A stretch of 64,000 nt of DNA from Xanthobacteraceae bacterium (GTDB lineage: Bacteria > Pseudomonadota > Alphaproteobacteria > Rhizobiales > Xanthobacteraceae). The stretch spans positions 1 to 64,000 of the forward strand of contig JAIENY010000013.1 of NCBI GenBank assembly GCA_019750915.1, given 5' to 3'. This document shows, piece by piece, positions 1 to 8,936 of the stretch. Made by a program: the position numbers and the translations under genes. The first letter of the stretch is position 1; each line of letters starts with the position of its first letter. Under the pieces are notes generated by a model. That model searched no databases. It was not told where the DNA came from and saw nothing but the letters and a program-made list of their open reading frames with translations.

Positions 1-2343
1 TGGGGAGGTCATCGACGGCACGAGTGCTGGCGGGGTCGGTGCTGGTGTCGCATCGGCGGGATCCGGCACTGCCGGCGGCGTAGCGCTGGACTGCGCAGCC
101 GGCTCCGAGCGCGAGGGATCGCCGCTGCTGAGATAGTTCATCGCCATCTTGAATGTGCCGAGCACAATTACGACGACGCTGACTCCAACCAGCAACGCCC
201 GGACCCGCGAGGATCCCGTCGCAGCCGGGCCAGCAGGCTTTGATGAAATGCGGGCGGCATCGGTAAGCGCTGAAACCCGGTTGGCTTTCTTCGCCGGCTT
301 TTTGCCATCGGCTTCGGCTTGAGCAGCCTGTGCCGCACGGCGCGCGGCCTGAATGAAATTGGCTGAACTTACCGGCTCGCTGGGTTTCGCCGGACTGTCC
401 TGAATTGCGATTTCCGAACTTGCGATGCGCGCCGCCGCTGACGGCCGCGCGGGCTGAACCCTGCTGCCTGGCTCAAGCGGGTGATCGGGCGGCAGGTCGG
501 GATCGATCGGCGAACGGGGAATGTGACGCGGGGTCTGCGACATTGCGGCCGCCACGCTTGCGGCGGGCGCGGCGTCCATCGCTGCGGCGCTTCCGTTACG
601 GGGGGCAGCCGCCGCAGGTGTCGGTGTTTCCACCGAGGGTGCGGAAAACGTGGGGACGGGCGCGGGTTGAGCGAACTCGGGCTTGCCTTGCGGAGCCGGA
701 CGCGCGGCCGTTTGCATCAAGGCTGGATTGGGCAGTTCAGGCCGGGTTTGCGGCGGGATCGCCGGGGCCTGCGCGCGCGGAGCGGGTTGTGCCGCAACGG
801 TTGGGCTCACAACCTCGGGAACGACAGGCCGTGCCTGACGAAGATCGTTTTCGATTTGCGCCAAACGGTCGACGACGTGGCCAAGCGTATTGTGCACGAC
901 TTCCAGCGCATCCTGCGTGTGCCGGTTGGTTTCGATCTGACCGACGCGCATGTCGGACAGTTCACGGCGGATCGTCTCGACAAAATCCGAATTTGGTGCG
1001 GCCGCCTCGCGCGCCGGGTTCGATTCCGCGGCCGCGCGCTGTTGTTGCAGCACCTGCATGATGTCGGAAAGACCGCTTTCGATCTGCCCGAAATTGCTGG
1101 GCCGGGTCTCGACGGCTTCGAGCCGCTCCAGCAGATGCGCGACGCGTTGCTCGACATGGCTGAAGGTCGACGACGCATCGCTGCCGATCTGCAGGTTATC
1201 GAGACGGTCGGAGATCGTCCGCACGGCGTTGTCGAAATAGCTGGAGTCGGCCGGCGCTGCCCGTTCGCGCTGTTCGAGGACGGTGGTCAGCACCGCGATA
1301 CGCTGTTCGAGCGCTGCGAACATGTCGCCGTGCTGGGTCTGTGCGAGTTGATCGACTTTTACCGACAGTGCCCGCACGTGTTCGGACAGCTGGGAGAGGG
1401 CCTCATTCGACGCGACGTTGGCGACGATGGTTTTCAACGCCGAGATTGCATCGTTCAATTGCTGGATCGTGCCGGGATCCTGACTCGAACGCACGATGGA
1501 ATCGATCTTGGCACCGAGGTGGCGGATCGCTTCGTCAAAACCGGTGAGTTGTTCCGCCGGAGTAAGCGAACGCAGCTCGGTGCGAATCTCCGACAGGGCC
1601 CGCTCGATGCTGGCGAGTGCGCTGCCATCGGCGCCGTGGTGATGAGTTTCGTCAATCCGGCGGCCGAGCGAGCGGATTTCGTTTTCCAGCGATTCAATGG
1701 CGCGCCGGGGCATCGCCTCCAGGATGGCCTGGCGAATGTCCGCAAGTTCGCTGCGGAAAGCGGTGATCGATTGTTCGGCGCCGTCGGGCTGTCGCAGCGA
1801 CATCAACTGGCTGGAAATGCCGGAGAGGTGGCGTTCCAGCGCCGCAAAAGCCGGATGGTCCTCGGGTGAACCGACCGTCCGGCGCAAGGCGGCCTGCGCG
1901 GGCGTCGCGCCATCAAGCTCGGCTTGCCGCGCGACAATTTCCGCGATCGACAGCTCGAGCGGCGAGGAGGCCGGCGGAGGCGCGAAAGCGGATGCCGATG
2001 CAAACTCTGGCGCGCCCATCGGCGCCGGCGGCGTGCCGGCCGGAGAGCCAATATTCGATAGCCTGGCGTCCAGGCGTGAAATTGCTTCGTTCAACTGACG
2101 CGCGACGCTGTCGCCCCGGGGGCCGGGCTGGGCGGAGAACTGTTCGACCTGTCGCGAGATGGCATCCAGTCTTTGATGGATTTCGGCGACCTCGTTGCCG
2201 GGGGCCCGCGGTGGCTCCTGCCGGGTCAAGGCAGCATCGATCCACTGCTCAAGCGTCATTCCAGCCCGGTGAGCCGCGGTTTCGGCGCGTTCTTTGACGG
2301 AGGGGGTGATACTGTCCGCCCTCCACGATCGGTGAGATCTCAT
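1..2343 (-). CDS. PodJ-like polar localisation protein, N-terminal part (runs off the window)
   Basis: The reading frame is open on the minus strand from an ATG at 2343 to the window edge, 781 codons without a stop. The N-terminus (SITPSVKERAETAAHRAGMT, then LEQWID) is a pattern I recall from Rhizobiales PodJ/Sel1-repeat proteins that organise a cell pole. About 300 residues of heptad-rich coiled coil follow (repeated Glu/Leu/Arg-rich segments), then a long Pro/Ala-rich linker and one transmembrane segment at about residues 712-736 (LLVGVSVVVIVLGTFKMAMN). In the family the C-terminus holds Sel1 repeats and a peptidoglycan-binding domain outside the membrane; that part lies beyond the window, so it is not shown here. 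A purine-rich stretch just upstream (GACGAGGG) can serve as RBS. Family assignment is by recalled similarity. Confidence 0.75.
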   Translation of the reverse strand, partial: MRSHRSWRADSITPSVKERAETAAHRAGMTLEQWIDAALTRQEPPRAPGNEVAEIHQRLDAISRQVEQFSAQPGPRGDSVARQLNEAISRLDARLSNIGSPAGTPPAPMGAPEFASASAFAPPPASSPLELSIAEIVARQAELDGATPAQAALRRTVGSPEDHPAFAALERHLSGISSQLMSLRQPDGAEQSITAFRSELADIRQAILEAMPRRAIESLENEIRSLGRRIDETHHHGADGSALASIERALSEIRTELRSLTPAEQLTGFDEAIRHLGAKIDSIVRSSQDPGTIQQLNDAISALKTIVANVASNEALSQLSEHVRALSVKVDQLAQTQHGDMFAALEQRIAVLTTVLEQRERAAPADSSYFDNAVRTISDRLDNLQIGSDASSTFSHVEQRVAHLLERLEAVETRPSNFGQIESGLSDIMQVLQQQRAAAESNPAREAAAPNSDFVETIRRELSDMRVGQIETNRHTQDALEVVHNTLGHVVDRLAQIENDLRQARPVVPEVVSPTVAAQPAPRAQAPAIPPQTRPELPNPALMQTAARPAPQGKPEFAQPAPVPTFSAPSVETPTPAAAAPRNGSAAAMDAAPAASVAAAMSQTPRHIPRSPIDPDLPPDHPLEPGSRVQPARPSAAARIASSEIAIQDSPAKPSEPVSSANFIQAARRAAQAAQAEADGKKPAKKANRVSALTDAARISSKPAGPAATGSSRVRALLVGVSVVVIVLGTFKMAMNYLSSGDPSRSEPAAQSSATPPAVPDPADATPAPTPPALVPSMTSP

Positions 2344-2745
2344 GCCCTCGTCCGGTATCCGACGCCTGTACTGAAACTCCGGCACTGTGACGCGCCGTTG
2401 AAGACACAAATGAATTTCTTCTGCAGGCAGACTGCTTCAGGCCAGACTTTTTCCGGTCAGGGTAAACACCGGGTTAAGGAGTGAGGCCAGAGCGTGAAAA
2501 GTTTCTTACTTGTGGCCTGCCGACCGGAAATTCGGCGACATGCCTGCATCACTGAATCGGCATTTTCTCCGAAAAATCAGATAAAAATATTATAATTCAA
2601 TGCCTTATAAGGCGTCACTTTTCTGACGCATGTTACGAACAAGTCATCCCGCCGCGGCTTCTTCGCCTTGGCAACCGAAATCGGGTGCCTTAATGCAGGT
2701 GCATGAAAAGGCCGGTGCCGGTGTGGCGCCGGACAGCCGGGTCGA
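2344..2745. other. Intergenic region between divergent podJ-like and marR genes
   Basis: No convincing gene. The middle (about 2575-2630) is clearly AT-rich and carries two abutting inverted repeats (listed separately). The region must contain promoters for both divergent neighbours; no confident -35/-10 pair was assigned. Confidence 0.6.
2602..2629. promoter_or_regulatory. Paired inverted repeats, possible MarR operator
   Basis: GCCTTATAAGGC at 2602-2613 is a perfect 12-bp palindrome. It shares its last two bases with GCGTCA (2612-2617), which is repeated inverted as TGACGC (2624-2629) across 6 bases. The pair lies about 120 bp upstream of the marR start, a normal position for an autoregulatory site. 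The operator role is inferred. Confidence 0.35.
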
Positions 2746-3237
2746 ATGACAAAACGCAAGCCTTCAAACGAAGTGACCGAAGCCTGGATGCGCCTTGCGC
2801 GCATTCAGAGCCGCGTGCTCGACGCGGTGGAACAGGATTTGAAGAAGGCAGGGTTTCCGCCACTCGCCTGGTACGATGCGCTGCTTGAACTGTCGCGCGC
2901 GCCGGCCGGCGAGTTGCGTCCGGTCGAACTCGAAAAGCAGATGCTGCTGCCGCAGTATTCGACGTCACGGCTGATTGACCGTCTGGTCGATGACGGACTT
3001 GCCGTACGCCGTGAATGCAAGAAGGACAAGCGCGGCCTGTTTGTCGAAATCACCGAAGCGGGCCGCGAACTGCAAAAGAAGATGTGGAATTCCTATGCGG
3101 CGGCAATCGAGCGGCACGTCGGCTCGAAACTGTCCGACGCCGACGCGCTGAAATTGTGCGGCCTGCTTGATCGGCTCGGCTGTACGTGCAACAGCGCGGC
3201 ACCTCCAACGCAAAAAGAAGTTGCACCCCTACGATGA
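2746..3237 (+). CDS. MarR-family winged-helix transcriptional regulator
   Basis: A 163-residue protein with the MarR layout: N-terminal dimer helices, a helix-turn-helix around residues 62-90 (ELEKQMLLPQYSTSRLIDRL) and a basic wing (KKDKRGLFVEITEAG). Such proteins are dimeric repressors released by small ligands or by oxidation. It has four cysteines, one at the start of the wing (RREC) and three near the C-terminus (LCGLLDRLGCTC), so thiol-based sensing is possible. The next gene downstream, same strand, is gshA for the first step of glutathione synthesis. Start chosen at the ATG giving a normal MarR length. Target unknown. Confidence 0.85.
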   Translation: MTKRKPSNEVTEAWMRLARIQSRVLDAVEQDLKKAGFPPLAWYDALLELSRAPAGELRPVELEKQMLLPQYSTSRLIDRLVDDGLAVRRECKKDKRGLFVEITEAGRELQKKMWNSYAAAIERHVGSKLSDADALKLCGLLDRLGCTCNSAAPPTQKEVAPLR

Positions 3238-3327
3238 CCCTTTGTTCACGAGTTGCGCTTACGGATGCCAGCATCCGTTGCCGTCGGCAGTCTGCGCGCG
3301 GAAGCGTGGTTTTGATTCGGGTGTGCC

Positions 3328-4698
3328 ATGGCGCGTGATCAGATCGACATGACTCCCCTTGATTCGCGCGACGAACTCGTCGCGTGGCTGGAAGCGGGCA
3401 TCAAGACCAAAGCCGAATTCAAAATCGGCACCGAGCACGAAAAGACACCGTTTACGCTGAACGGCCATCGGACCGTGCCATATGAAGGCGATCATGGCAT
3501 CCGTGCGCTGCTGGAAGGCATGCGTCTGTTGCTTGGATGGGAGCCCATCCTTGAGCACGGCAATATCATCGGTCTTTATGATGTTACGGGCGGCGGGGCG
3601 ATTTCGCTCGAACCCGGCGGCCAATTCGAACTGTCCGGCGCACCGCTCGACAATATTCATCAGACCTCCGCGGAGTTAATGGCCCATCTTGCTCAGGTGC
3701 GCGAAATCGCAACCCCTCTGGGAATTGGATTTCTAGGTCTTGGGATGACGCCGTCATGGTCGCGGGAACAGATTCCGGTGATGCCGAAAGGGCGTTATCG
3801 CATCATGACGAACTACATGCCGAAGGTCGGAAAATACGGCATCGACATGATGTACCGGACCTGCACCGTGCAGGCCAATCTCGATTTCTGCTCGGAAGCC
3901 GACATGGTCAAGAAGCTGCGTGTCGGCGTTGCACTGCAGCCGATCGCAACGGCGCTGTTTGCAAACTCGCCTTTTACCGAAGGCAAGCCCAATGGCTTCC
4001 TGTCGTTCCGTGCCGAAATCTGGCGTGATACCGACAACCAGCGCTCCGGCATGATTCCGTGGGCGTTCGAGGACGGCATGGGATTCGAACGCTGGGTCGA
4101 TTACGCACTCGACGTGCCGATGTATTTCGTCAAGCGCGGTGACGATTATATCGATGTCGCCGGTTCCTCGTTCCGTGATTTCTTCGCAGGCAAAAACGAA
4201 AAGCTGAAGGGAGAGCGTCCCACCCTGTCGGATTGGGCCAATCATCTCTCCACGATTTTCCCCGAGGTGCGGCTGAAGCGCTATCTTGAGATGCGCGGCG
4301 CCGACGGTGTGCCGTGGGGTCAGTTGCCGGCACTGCCGGCCTTCTGGGCGGGCCTTCTGTATGACGACGCCAGCCTCGATGCCGCCTGGGATCTTGTGAA
4401 GTCATGGACGGCTGAAGAACGTCAGGCCGTGCGTGACGACGTGCCGCGTCTCGGTTTCAAGGCGAAGATCGGCAACCGTTTTGTTTTTGAAGTTGCGAAG
4501 GACTGTCTCGTCCTGGCTCATGCTGGGTTGCGCCGCAGGGCGCGGATCGACCGCCTCGGACGGGATGAAACCCGCTATCTTGAGCCGCTGGATCGTCTCG
4601 TCGACTCAGGGCGTACGCCGGCGGAAGATATGCTGGCCCAGTATCACGGCGCCTGGAACGGTTCGATTGATCCGGTTTATGAGCAGTACGCCTTCTAA
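3328..4698 (+). CDS. gshA: Glutamate--cysteine ligase (plant/alphaproteobacterial type)
   Basis: A cytoplasmic enzyme making gamma-glutamylcysteine from glutamate, cysteine and ATP, the committed step of glutathione synthesis. The 456-residue protein has the GCS2-type fold of plant and alphaproteobacterial enzymes: the N-terminal KIGTEHEKTPF motif, a GGQFELSGAP motif near residue 100, and MTNYMPKVGKYGIDMMYRTC followed by TVQANLDF. Length fits the family. The ATG at 3328 gives the usual N-terminus. It follows a MarR gene by 90 bp and may be co-transcribed with it. Confidence 0.95.
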   Translation: MARDQIDMTPLDSRDELVAWLEAGIKTKAEFKIGTEHEKTPFTLNGHRTVPYEGDHGIRALLEGMRLLLGWEPILEHGNIIGLYDVTGGGAISLEPGGQFELSGAPLDNIHQTSAELMAHLAQVREIATPLGIGFLGLGMTPSWSREQIPVMPKGRYRIMTNYMPKVGKYGIDMMYRTCTVQANLDFCSEADMVKKLRVGVALQPIATALFANSPFTEGKPNGFLSFRAEIWRDTDNQRSGMIPWAFEDGMGFERWVDYALDVPMYFVKRGDDYIDVAGSSFRDFFAGKNEKLKGERPTLSDWANHLSTIFPEVRLKRYLEMRGADGVPWGQLPALPAFWAGLLYDDASLDAAWDLVKSWTAEERQAVRDDVPRLGFKAKIGNRFVFEVAKDCLVLAHAGLRRRARIDRLGRDETRYLEPLDRLVDSGRTPAEDMLAQYHGAWNGSIDPVYEQYAF

Positions 4699-4837
4699 CG
4701 GCTGCGGTCCGCTTTGCGATTGAAGCGGGGCGTTCCATATTCAGTTGCCGTTCATCCGTGATGCTGGAAAACTGCAACCGAATGGCGTCCCGGCCGGGCC
4801 GTGCGCGTTTTTGAATTCCCGCCCAAAGGTTGTTGGC

Positions 4838-5404
4838 ATGCCCGCATTCTTCGGTCGTCTCAATCCGCGCAGCACGCTTTTTGTGTTGCTGAGCATTGCG
4901 TGGACCATGGTCTTGCCCGCCAACGGCTTCGCCCAGGCCAATTTCGATCGTCCGGGCGGCGATTACACCAGCTTGGAAATCGGGTCCGGGGATCCGGCCG
5001 AATGTGCGCTCACCTGCGAGCGCGACCGGCGTTGCCGGGCGTGGAGCTTCAACTATCCAACGGTCAGTCGCGAGACAGCGATCTGCTGGCTGAAGGGCAG
5101 CGTGCCGAAACGGGTCGAGAGCACCTGCTGTGTTTCCGGCGTGCGCGGCGCGGGCGTTGTCGAGGTTCGCAACCGGAAACTTGAGATCGCGACCGATCGA
5201 TCCGGCGGCGATTACCGCAGCATGACGGTGGAGCCCAGCGCGGAAGGCGATACCTGCAAGGTCGCCTGCGAGAGTGACAACAAATGCCGCGCCTGGACCT
5301 ATGCGCGTCCGGGTTATGTGGGTAAGGATGCGCGCTGTTATCTGAAGGACAAGATCAAACCGCCGCGCCGCAAACCGGGATTTATTTCCGGCGTGGTGAG
5401 GTAA
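4838..5404 (+). CDS. Secreted PAN/apple-domain protein
   Basis: 188 residues from the ATG at 4838, which has AAAGGT 8 nt upstream; a longer in-frame extension upstream lacks signal-peptide character. A signal peptide (LFVLLSIAWTMVLPANGFAQ) leads to two tandem PAN-like repeats, each with the pattern DR.GGDY.S, then C..C......CRAW. and a later C.LK. Six or more cysteines per protein suggest disulfides in the periplasm. PAN domains bind proteins or carbohydrates; the ligand here is unknown. It stands just upstream of a periplasmic thioredoxin, which may maintain its disulfides (inference). Confidence 0.8.
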   Translation: MPAFFGRLNPRSTLFVLLSIAWTMVLPANGFAQANFDRPGGDYTSLEIGSGDPAECALTCERDRRCRAWSFNYPTVSRETAICWLKGSVPKRVESTCCVSGVRGAGVVEVRNRKLEIATDRSGGDYRSMTVEPSAEGDTCKVACESDNKCRAWTYARPGYVGKDARCYLKDKIKPPRRKPGFISGVVR

Positions 5405-5485
5405 CAGGTCCGGTTTGGCCTCGTATCGTTGATGGAGCCAGAGCCGCACGAGTGTGGCGGCCGGTTGAGCAAGGATAGAGGTCAT

Positions 5486-5884
5486 ATGCGAAGCGTATCA
5501 CGCAATTTTTACGGTGCACTCGTCGCTGCGGCTATCGCCGCTTTCGGTTTGGCCGGCAGCGTCTTTGCGGCTGTTCCGTTTTCGGAAAGCGCCTTTAAGG
5601 CGGCTCAGAGCGCCGGCGAGCCGATCCTCGTTGAGATTCATGCGGACTGGTGCTCCGTGTGCAAGGCGCAAGGGCCTGTCCTCGAGAAGCTGGCCGCGCA
5701 ACCGCAGTTCAAGAATCTCAAGATTTTCAGGGTCGATTTCGACAGCCAGAAGTCGGATGTCAAAAATTTCAGGGCCACTACTCAATCGACGCTCATCGTC
5801 TATAAGGGTGGGCATGAGGTCGGGCGCTCGGTTGGCGACACTCACCAGGATTCCATCGCGGACTTGCTGAATAAAACGCTCTGA
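5486..5884 (+). CDS. Periplasmic thioredoxin-family protein
   Basis: 132 residues from the ATG at 5486, chosen because AAGGATAGAGG stands just upstream. A signal peptide or N-terminal anchor (ALVAAAIAAFGLAGSVFA) is followed by a thioredoxin domain with active site WCSVC, the conserved LVEIHADWC strand before it and a cis-Pro-like turn that is atypical (TTQSTLIVY, with Ser where Pro is usual). It probably reduces or exchanges disulfides outside the cytoplasm. The next gene, 15 bp downstream, encodes a CcdA-type membrane protein that could hand it electrons. Confidence 0.82.
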   Translation: MRSVSRNFYGALVAAAIAAFGLAGSVFAAVPFSESAFKAAQSAGEPILVEIHADWCSVCKAQGPVLEKLAAQPQFKNLKIFRVDFDSQKSDVKNFRATTQSTLIVYKGGHEVGRSVGDTHQDSIADLLNKTL

Positions 5885-5899
5885 GATCGGTTCAGGATC

Positions 5900-6616
5900 G
5901 TGGCCGTTCTCGGATTGGCGTTTCTGGCCGGACTGCTTTCGGTCTTGTCGCCTTGCGTGCTGCCGCTGCTCCCGATTGTTCTTGGCGCAGCGGTCAGCCA
6001 GCATCGGTTCGGGCCGGTCGCTCTCGCCGCAGGGCTGGCGGTTTCATTCACTTTTCTCGGGCTCCTGATCGCGGTGGCGGGATATGCCATCGGATTTGAT
6101 GCCGACCTGTTTCGCGCCGTCGCGGCCGTCATCATGATCGTGATCGGACTGGTGCTGCTGATGCCGTCTTGGCAGGCCAGGCTCGCTGTGGCAGGGGGCC
6201 CTGTTTCCGCGTGGGCCGATCGCAGTTTCGGCGGATTCTCCGGGACGGGCTTGTCCGGCCAGTTCGCGATGGGATTGCTGCTTGGAGCGGTGTGGTCGCC
6301 ATGCGTCGGCCCGACTCTCGGAGCGGCATCCTTGCTGGCCTCGCAGGGCCAGAATCTGGCCCAGGTCGCTTTGACCATGGTCGTGTTCGGCCTCGGGGCG
6401 GCAATCCCGTTGGCCGTGCTCGGACTGTTGTCGCGCTCGATGCTGACATCCCTGCGCGACCGCATGCTGTCGACGGGAAAGCTCGGAAAGATTCTGCTGG
6501 GCGGGATTTTGCTCCTGATCGGCATCGGCATTCTGACCGGGGCCGACAAAACGCTCGAGGCTGCTTTGGTGGCGGCGTCGCCGGACTGGCTCACCGAATT
6601 GACGACGCGATTCTAA
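5900..6616 (+). CDS. CcdA/DsbD-type transmembrane electron carrier
   Basis: 238 residues, almost all hydrophobic, with six predicted membrane spans. The two halves carry the diagnostic cysteine motifs LSPCVLPLLP (near residue 20) and WSPCVGPTLGA (near residue 135), which form the disulfide relay in CcdA and the DsbD membrane domain. It passes reducing power from cytoplasmic thioredoxin to periplasmic partners. The start is a GTG. It follows the secreted thioredoxin gene closely, so the two form a compact two-gene reduction module. Cytochrome c maturation or general thiol reduction cannot be told apart here. Confidence 0.85.
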   Translation: MAVLGLAFLAGLLSVLSPCVLPLLPIVLGAAVSQHRFGPVALAAGLAVSFTFLGLLIAVAGYAIGFDADLFRAVAAVIMIVIGLVLLMPSWQARLAVAGGPVSAWADRSFGGFSGTGLSGQFAMGLLLGAVWSPCVGPTLGAASLLASQGQNLAQVALTMVVFGLGAAIPLAVLGLLSRSMLTSLRDRMLSTGKLGKILLGGILLLIGIGILTGADKTLEAALVAASPDWLTELTTRF

Positions 6617-6655
6617 GACCGACGGCTTGCCGCCGGTCTGCCAAGGGAGTCTGTC

Positions 6656-7423
6656 TCAGTGAATGGCGGTGAAAAGCCGCGACAGCCGCAGGCCCGACGG
6701 CCAATTCCAGATCGGCTGCTTCCTGATTGCGATATCCCACGACCCGACAACCGTATCGACGCGGCCGATCAGATTGTCGGCCGGCAACAGTCCCACACCG
6801 CCCTCGACAACCGGAACGCGGCTGTCGGCGGAATTGTCCCGGTTGTCACCCATGACGAACAAATCGCCGGCCGGGACGGTGACTTCGGGGGTGTTATCGA
6901 GCGGCCCGTGGGTTCGCAGCTTAAAGAAGGTGTGGATTTTGCCGCCCGGCAGCGTTTCGGTGAAACGTGCGGCCGGCGTCTCGTTACCGGCTTCGTCTTC
7001 GGCTTGCCCGAACCCGTCCGTGTGGGCCGGGACCGGCACGCCATTGAGCCATAGCTGGCCTCCGCGCATCTGCACCTTGTCACCCGGCAGGCCAATGACG
7101 CGTTTGACCCAAGCCTGCGACGTATCGCCGGGCCAGCGAAAGACCACAACGTCGCCGCGCTCGGGAAGCTTGCCGAAAAGCCGTTCGCTGGACGGGACCG
7201 CGACATTAATTGGGAGAGATGCTGTCGAATAGCCGTAGGGGTATTTTGTCGCGAGCAAGGCATCGCCGATCAGGAGCGTCGGCTCCATCGAGGCGGAGGG
7301 CACATAAAACGGCTCGGCGATGGCCGCTTTCGCCAGCATTACGACGAGGAACGCGACGAGGATTTCACCGAGCGACCTGAGCCATCCGCGTCGCGGTTCT
7401 TCCGAGGTCGACGTCGTCGTCAT
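6656..7423 (-). CDS. lepB: Signal peptidase I
   Basis: A membrane-bound serine protease that removes Sec signal peptides. The 255-residue protein has one N-terminal membrane span (LVAFLVVMLAKAAIA), the nucleophile Ser45 in PSASMEPTL, the general base Lys107 in WVKRVIGLPGD, and the C-terminal box GDNRDNSADSR. It overlaps the upstream tldD gene by 4 nt (ATGA), so the two are probably translated in a coupled way. The tldD-lepB pairing is not a known functional link. Confidence 0.95.
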   Translation of the reverse strand: MTTTSTSEEPRRGWLRSLGEILVAFLVVMLAKAAIAEPFYVPSASMEPTLLIGDALLATKYPYGYSTASLPINVAVPSSERLFGKLPERGDVVVFRWPGDTSQAWVKRVIGLPGDKVQMRGGQLWLNGVPVPAHTDGFGQAEDEAGNETPAARFTETLPGGKIHTFFKLRTHGPLDNTPEVTVPAGDLFVMGDNRDNSADSRVPVVEGGVGLLPADNLIGRVDTVVGSWDIAIRKQPIWNWPSGLRLSRLFTAIH

Positions 7424-8856
7424 GCGCCTGTTCCACCCACAGTAATGCGGTCCATCCGGAGCGTTGGCTGTCCCACGCCGACCGGCACGCCCTGGCCGTT
7501 CTTGCCGCAGGTGCCGATGCCAGCGTCGAGTTCAAGATCGTTACCGATCATGGTGATTCGATGAAGATCGGTGGGGCCATTGCCGATCAGCATCGCGCCC
7601 TTCAGCGGCGCCCCGACCTTGCCGTTCTCGATTCTGTAGGCCTCGGTGCACTGGAAGACGTATTTGCCCGAAGTGATATCGACCTGACCGCCGCCGAAAT
7701 TCACCGCATAGATGCCGTTCTTGACGGAGGCCAGGATTTCAGCCGGATCGCGCGCGCCTGCCAGCATGTAGGTATTGGTCATGCGGGGCATCGGCACGTG
7801 GGCGTAGGATTCACGGCGCCCGTTGCCGGTCGGCTTCATATTCATCAGTCGGGCGTTCTGACGGTCCTGCATATAGCCGACCAGCTTGCCGTCCTCGATC
7901 AGGACAGTCCGGTTGGTCGGCGTCCCCTCGTCGTCGATCGACAGCGAGCCGCGCCGCGAGGCGATCGTGCCGTCGTCGACGACCGTGACGCCTTTGGCGG
8001 CAACCTGCTGGCCCAGCAGGCCCGCGAATGCGGAGGTCTGCTTGCGATTGAAGTCGCCCTCGAGCCCATGGCCTACGGCCTCGTGCAGCATCACGCCTGG
8101 CCAGCCGGGACCGAGCACCACATCCATTTCGCCGGCCGGAGCAGGGACCGATTCCAGATTGATCATCGCCTGACGCACCGCGCCATCGGCGGCATTGCGC
8201 CACGCCTTTGTCTCGATGAAGCGCGCATAACCCTCGCGGCCGCCATAACCCTGGCTTCCGGTTTCCTGTCGGTCGCCGGAGCCCGCCACAACGGAGATAT
8301 TGACGCGCACCAGCGGGCGGATATCGCGATAGCTCTCGCCGTCCGGCCGCACGATTTCGACGACCTGCCAGGTTGCGCCGAGACTGACCGAGACCTGTCG
8401 CACGCGCGGGTCTTTTGCCCGAACATAGGCGTCGATTTCCGCGAGCAGTTTCACCTTGGTTTCGAACGGAGAGCCGTCCAGCGGGTTTTCGTCACCGTAG
8501 AGGCGAACATTGGTATGGGGCGGGGCGGCGGCGAATGTTCCGGTGTAGCCGCCGCGAACCGCGTGAACGGCATCAGCCGCACGGATCAGCGCTGGCAGCG
8601 AGACATCGGAGGAGTGTGCGTATCCGACGGCGTCGTTCTTGACGGCGCGCAGGCCGAAACCCTGCGCGGTATCGTAGGTCGCCTGCTTCAGCCGCCCGTT
8701 GTCGAAGGCCAGGCCTTCGGACTGGCGATATTCCATGAAGAGTTCGCCGTCGTCGGCGCCCTGCAGGCCCCGGGCGATTTCCTTGCGCACGTCGTCGCGG
8801 TCGAGTCCGGCGCGATCGATCAGCGATCCGGTGGACGAGATATCAGATAAGGACAT
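7420..8856 (-). CDS. tldD: Metalloprotease TldD
   Basis: A zinc metalloprotease subunit that acts with PmbA/TldE on modified peptides and helps degrade some antitoxins. 478 residues from the ATG at 8856; GGAG lies 6 nt before it, and a start 12 codons further upstream is less well supported. The motif HEAVGHGLEGD at about residue 258 is the HExxxH zinc site of the family, and the C-terminal CGKNGQGVPVGVGQPT with TLRMD is also conserved. No pmbA gene is in the window; in many genomes it is unlinked. Confidence 0.95.
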   Translation of the reverse strand: MSLSDISSTGSLIDRAGLDRDDVRKEIARGLQGADDGELFMEYRQSEGLAFDNGRLKQATYDTAQGFGLRAVKNDAVGYAHSSDVSLPALIRAADAVHAVRGGYTGTFAAAPPHTNVRLYGDENPLDGSPFETKVKLLAEIDAYVRAKDPRVRQVSVSLGATWQVVEIVRPDGESYRDIRPLVRVNISVVAGSGDRQETGSQGYGGREGYARFIETKAWRNAADGAVRQAMINLESVPAPAGEMDVVLGPGWPGVMLHEAVGHGLEGDFNRKQTSAFAGLLGQQVAAKGVTVVDDGTIASRRGSLSIDDEGTPTNRTVLIEDGKLVGYMQDRQNARLMNMKPTGNGRRESYAHVPMPRMTNTYMLAGARDPAEILASVKNGIYAVNFGGGQVDITSGKYVFQCTEAYRIENGKVGAPLKGAMLIGNGPTDLHRITMIGNDLELDAGIGTCGKNGQGVPVGVGQPTLRMDRITVGGTGA

Positions 8857-8936
8857 GAATGCTCCGCTGGCGGTGACCGCCGTGTCATCCAAAGATAGGT
8901 GCTCCTGCCGCCTGAGGGGAGACCGGAATCGGAGGG

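Noticed and set aside
481-1869. 462-residue open frame on the plus strand
   Set aside because: Antisense shadow of the PodJ-like gene; the minus frame shows coiled-coil and membrane-helix character, this one only Arg/Gly-rich noise.
7561-8850. 429-residue open frame on the plus strand
   Set aside because: Lies wholly antisense to tldD, whose motifs are unmistakable; composition is that of a reversed high-GC gene.
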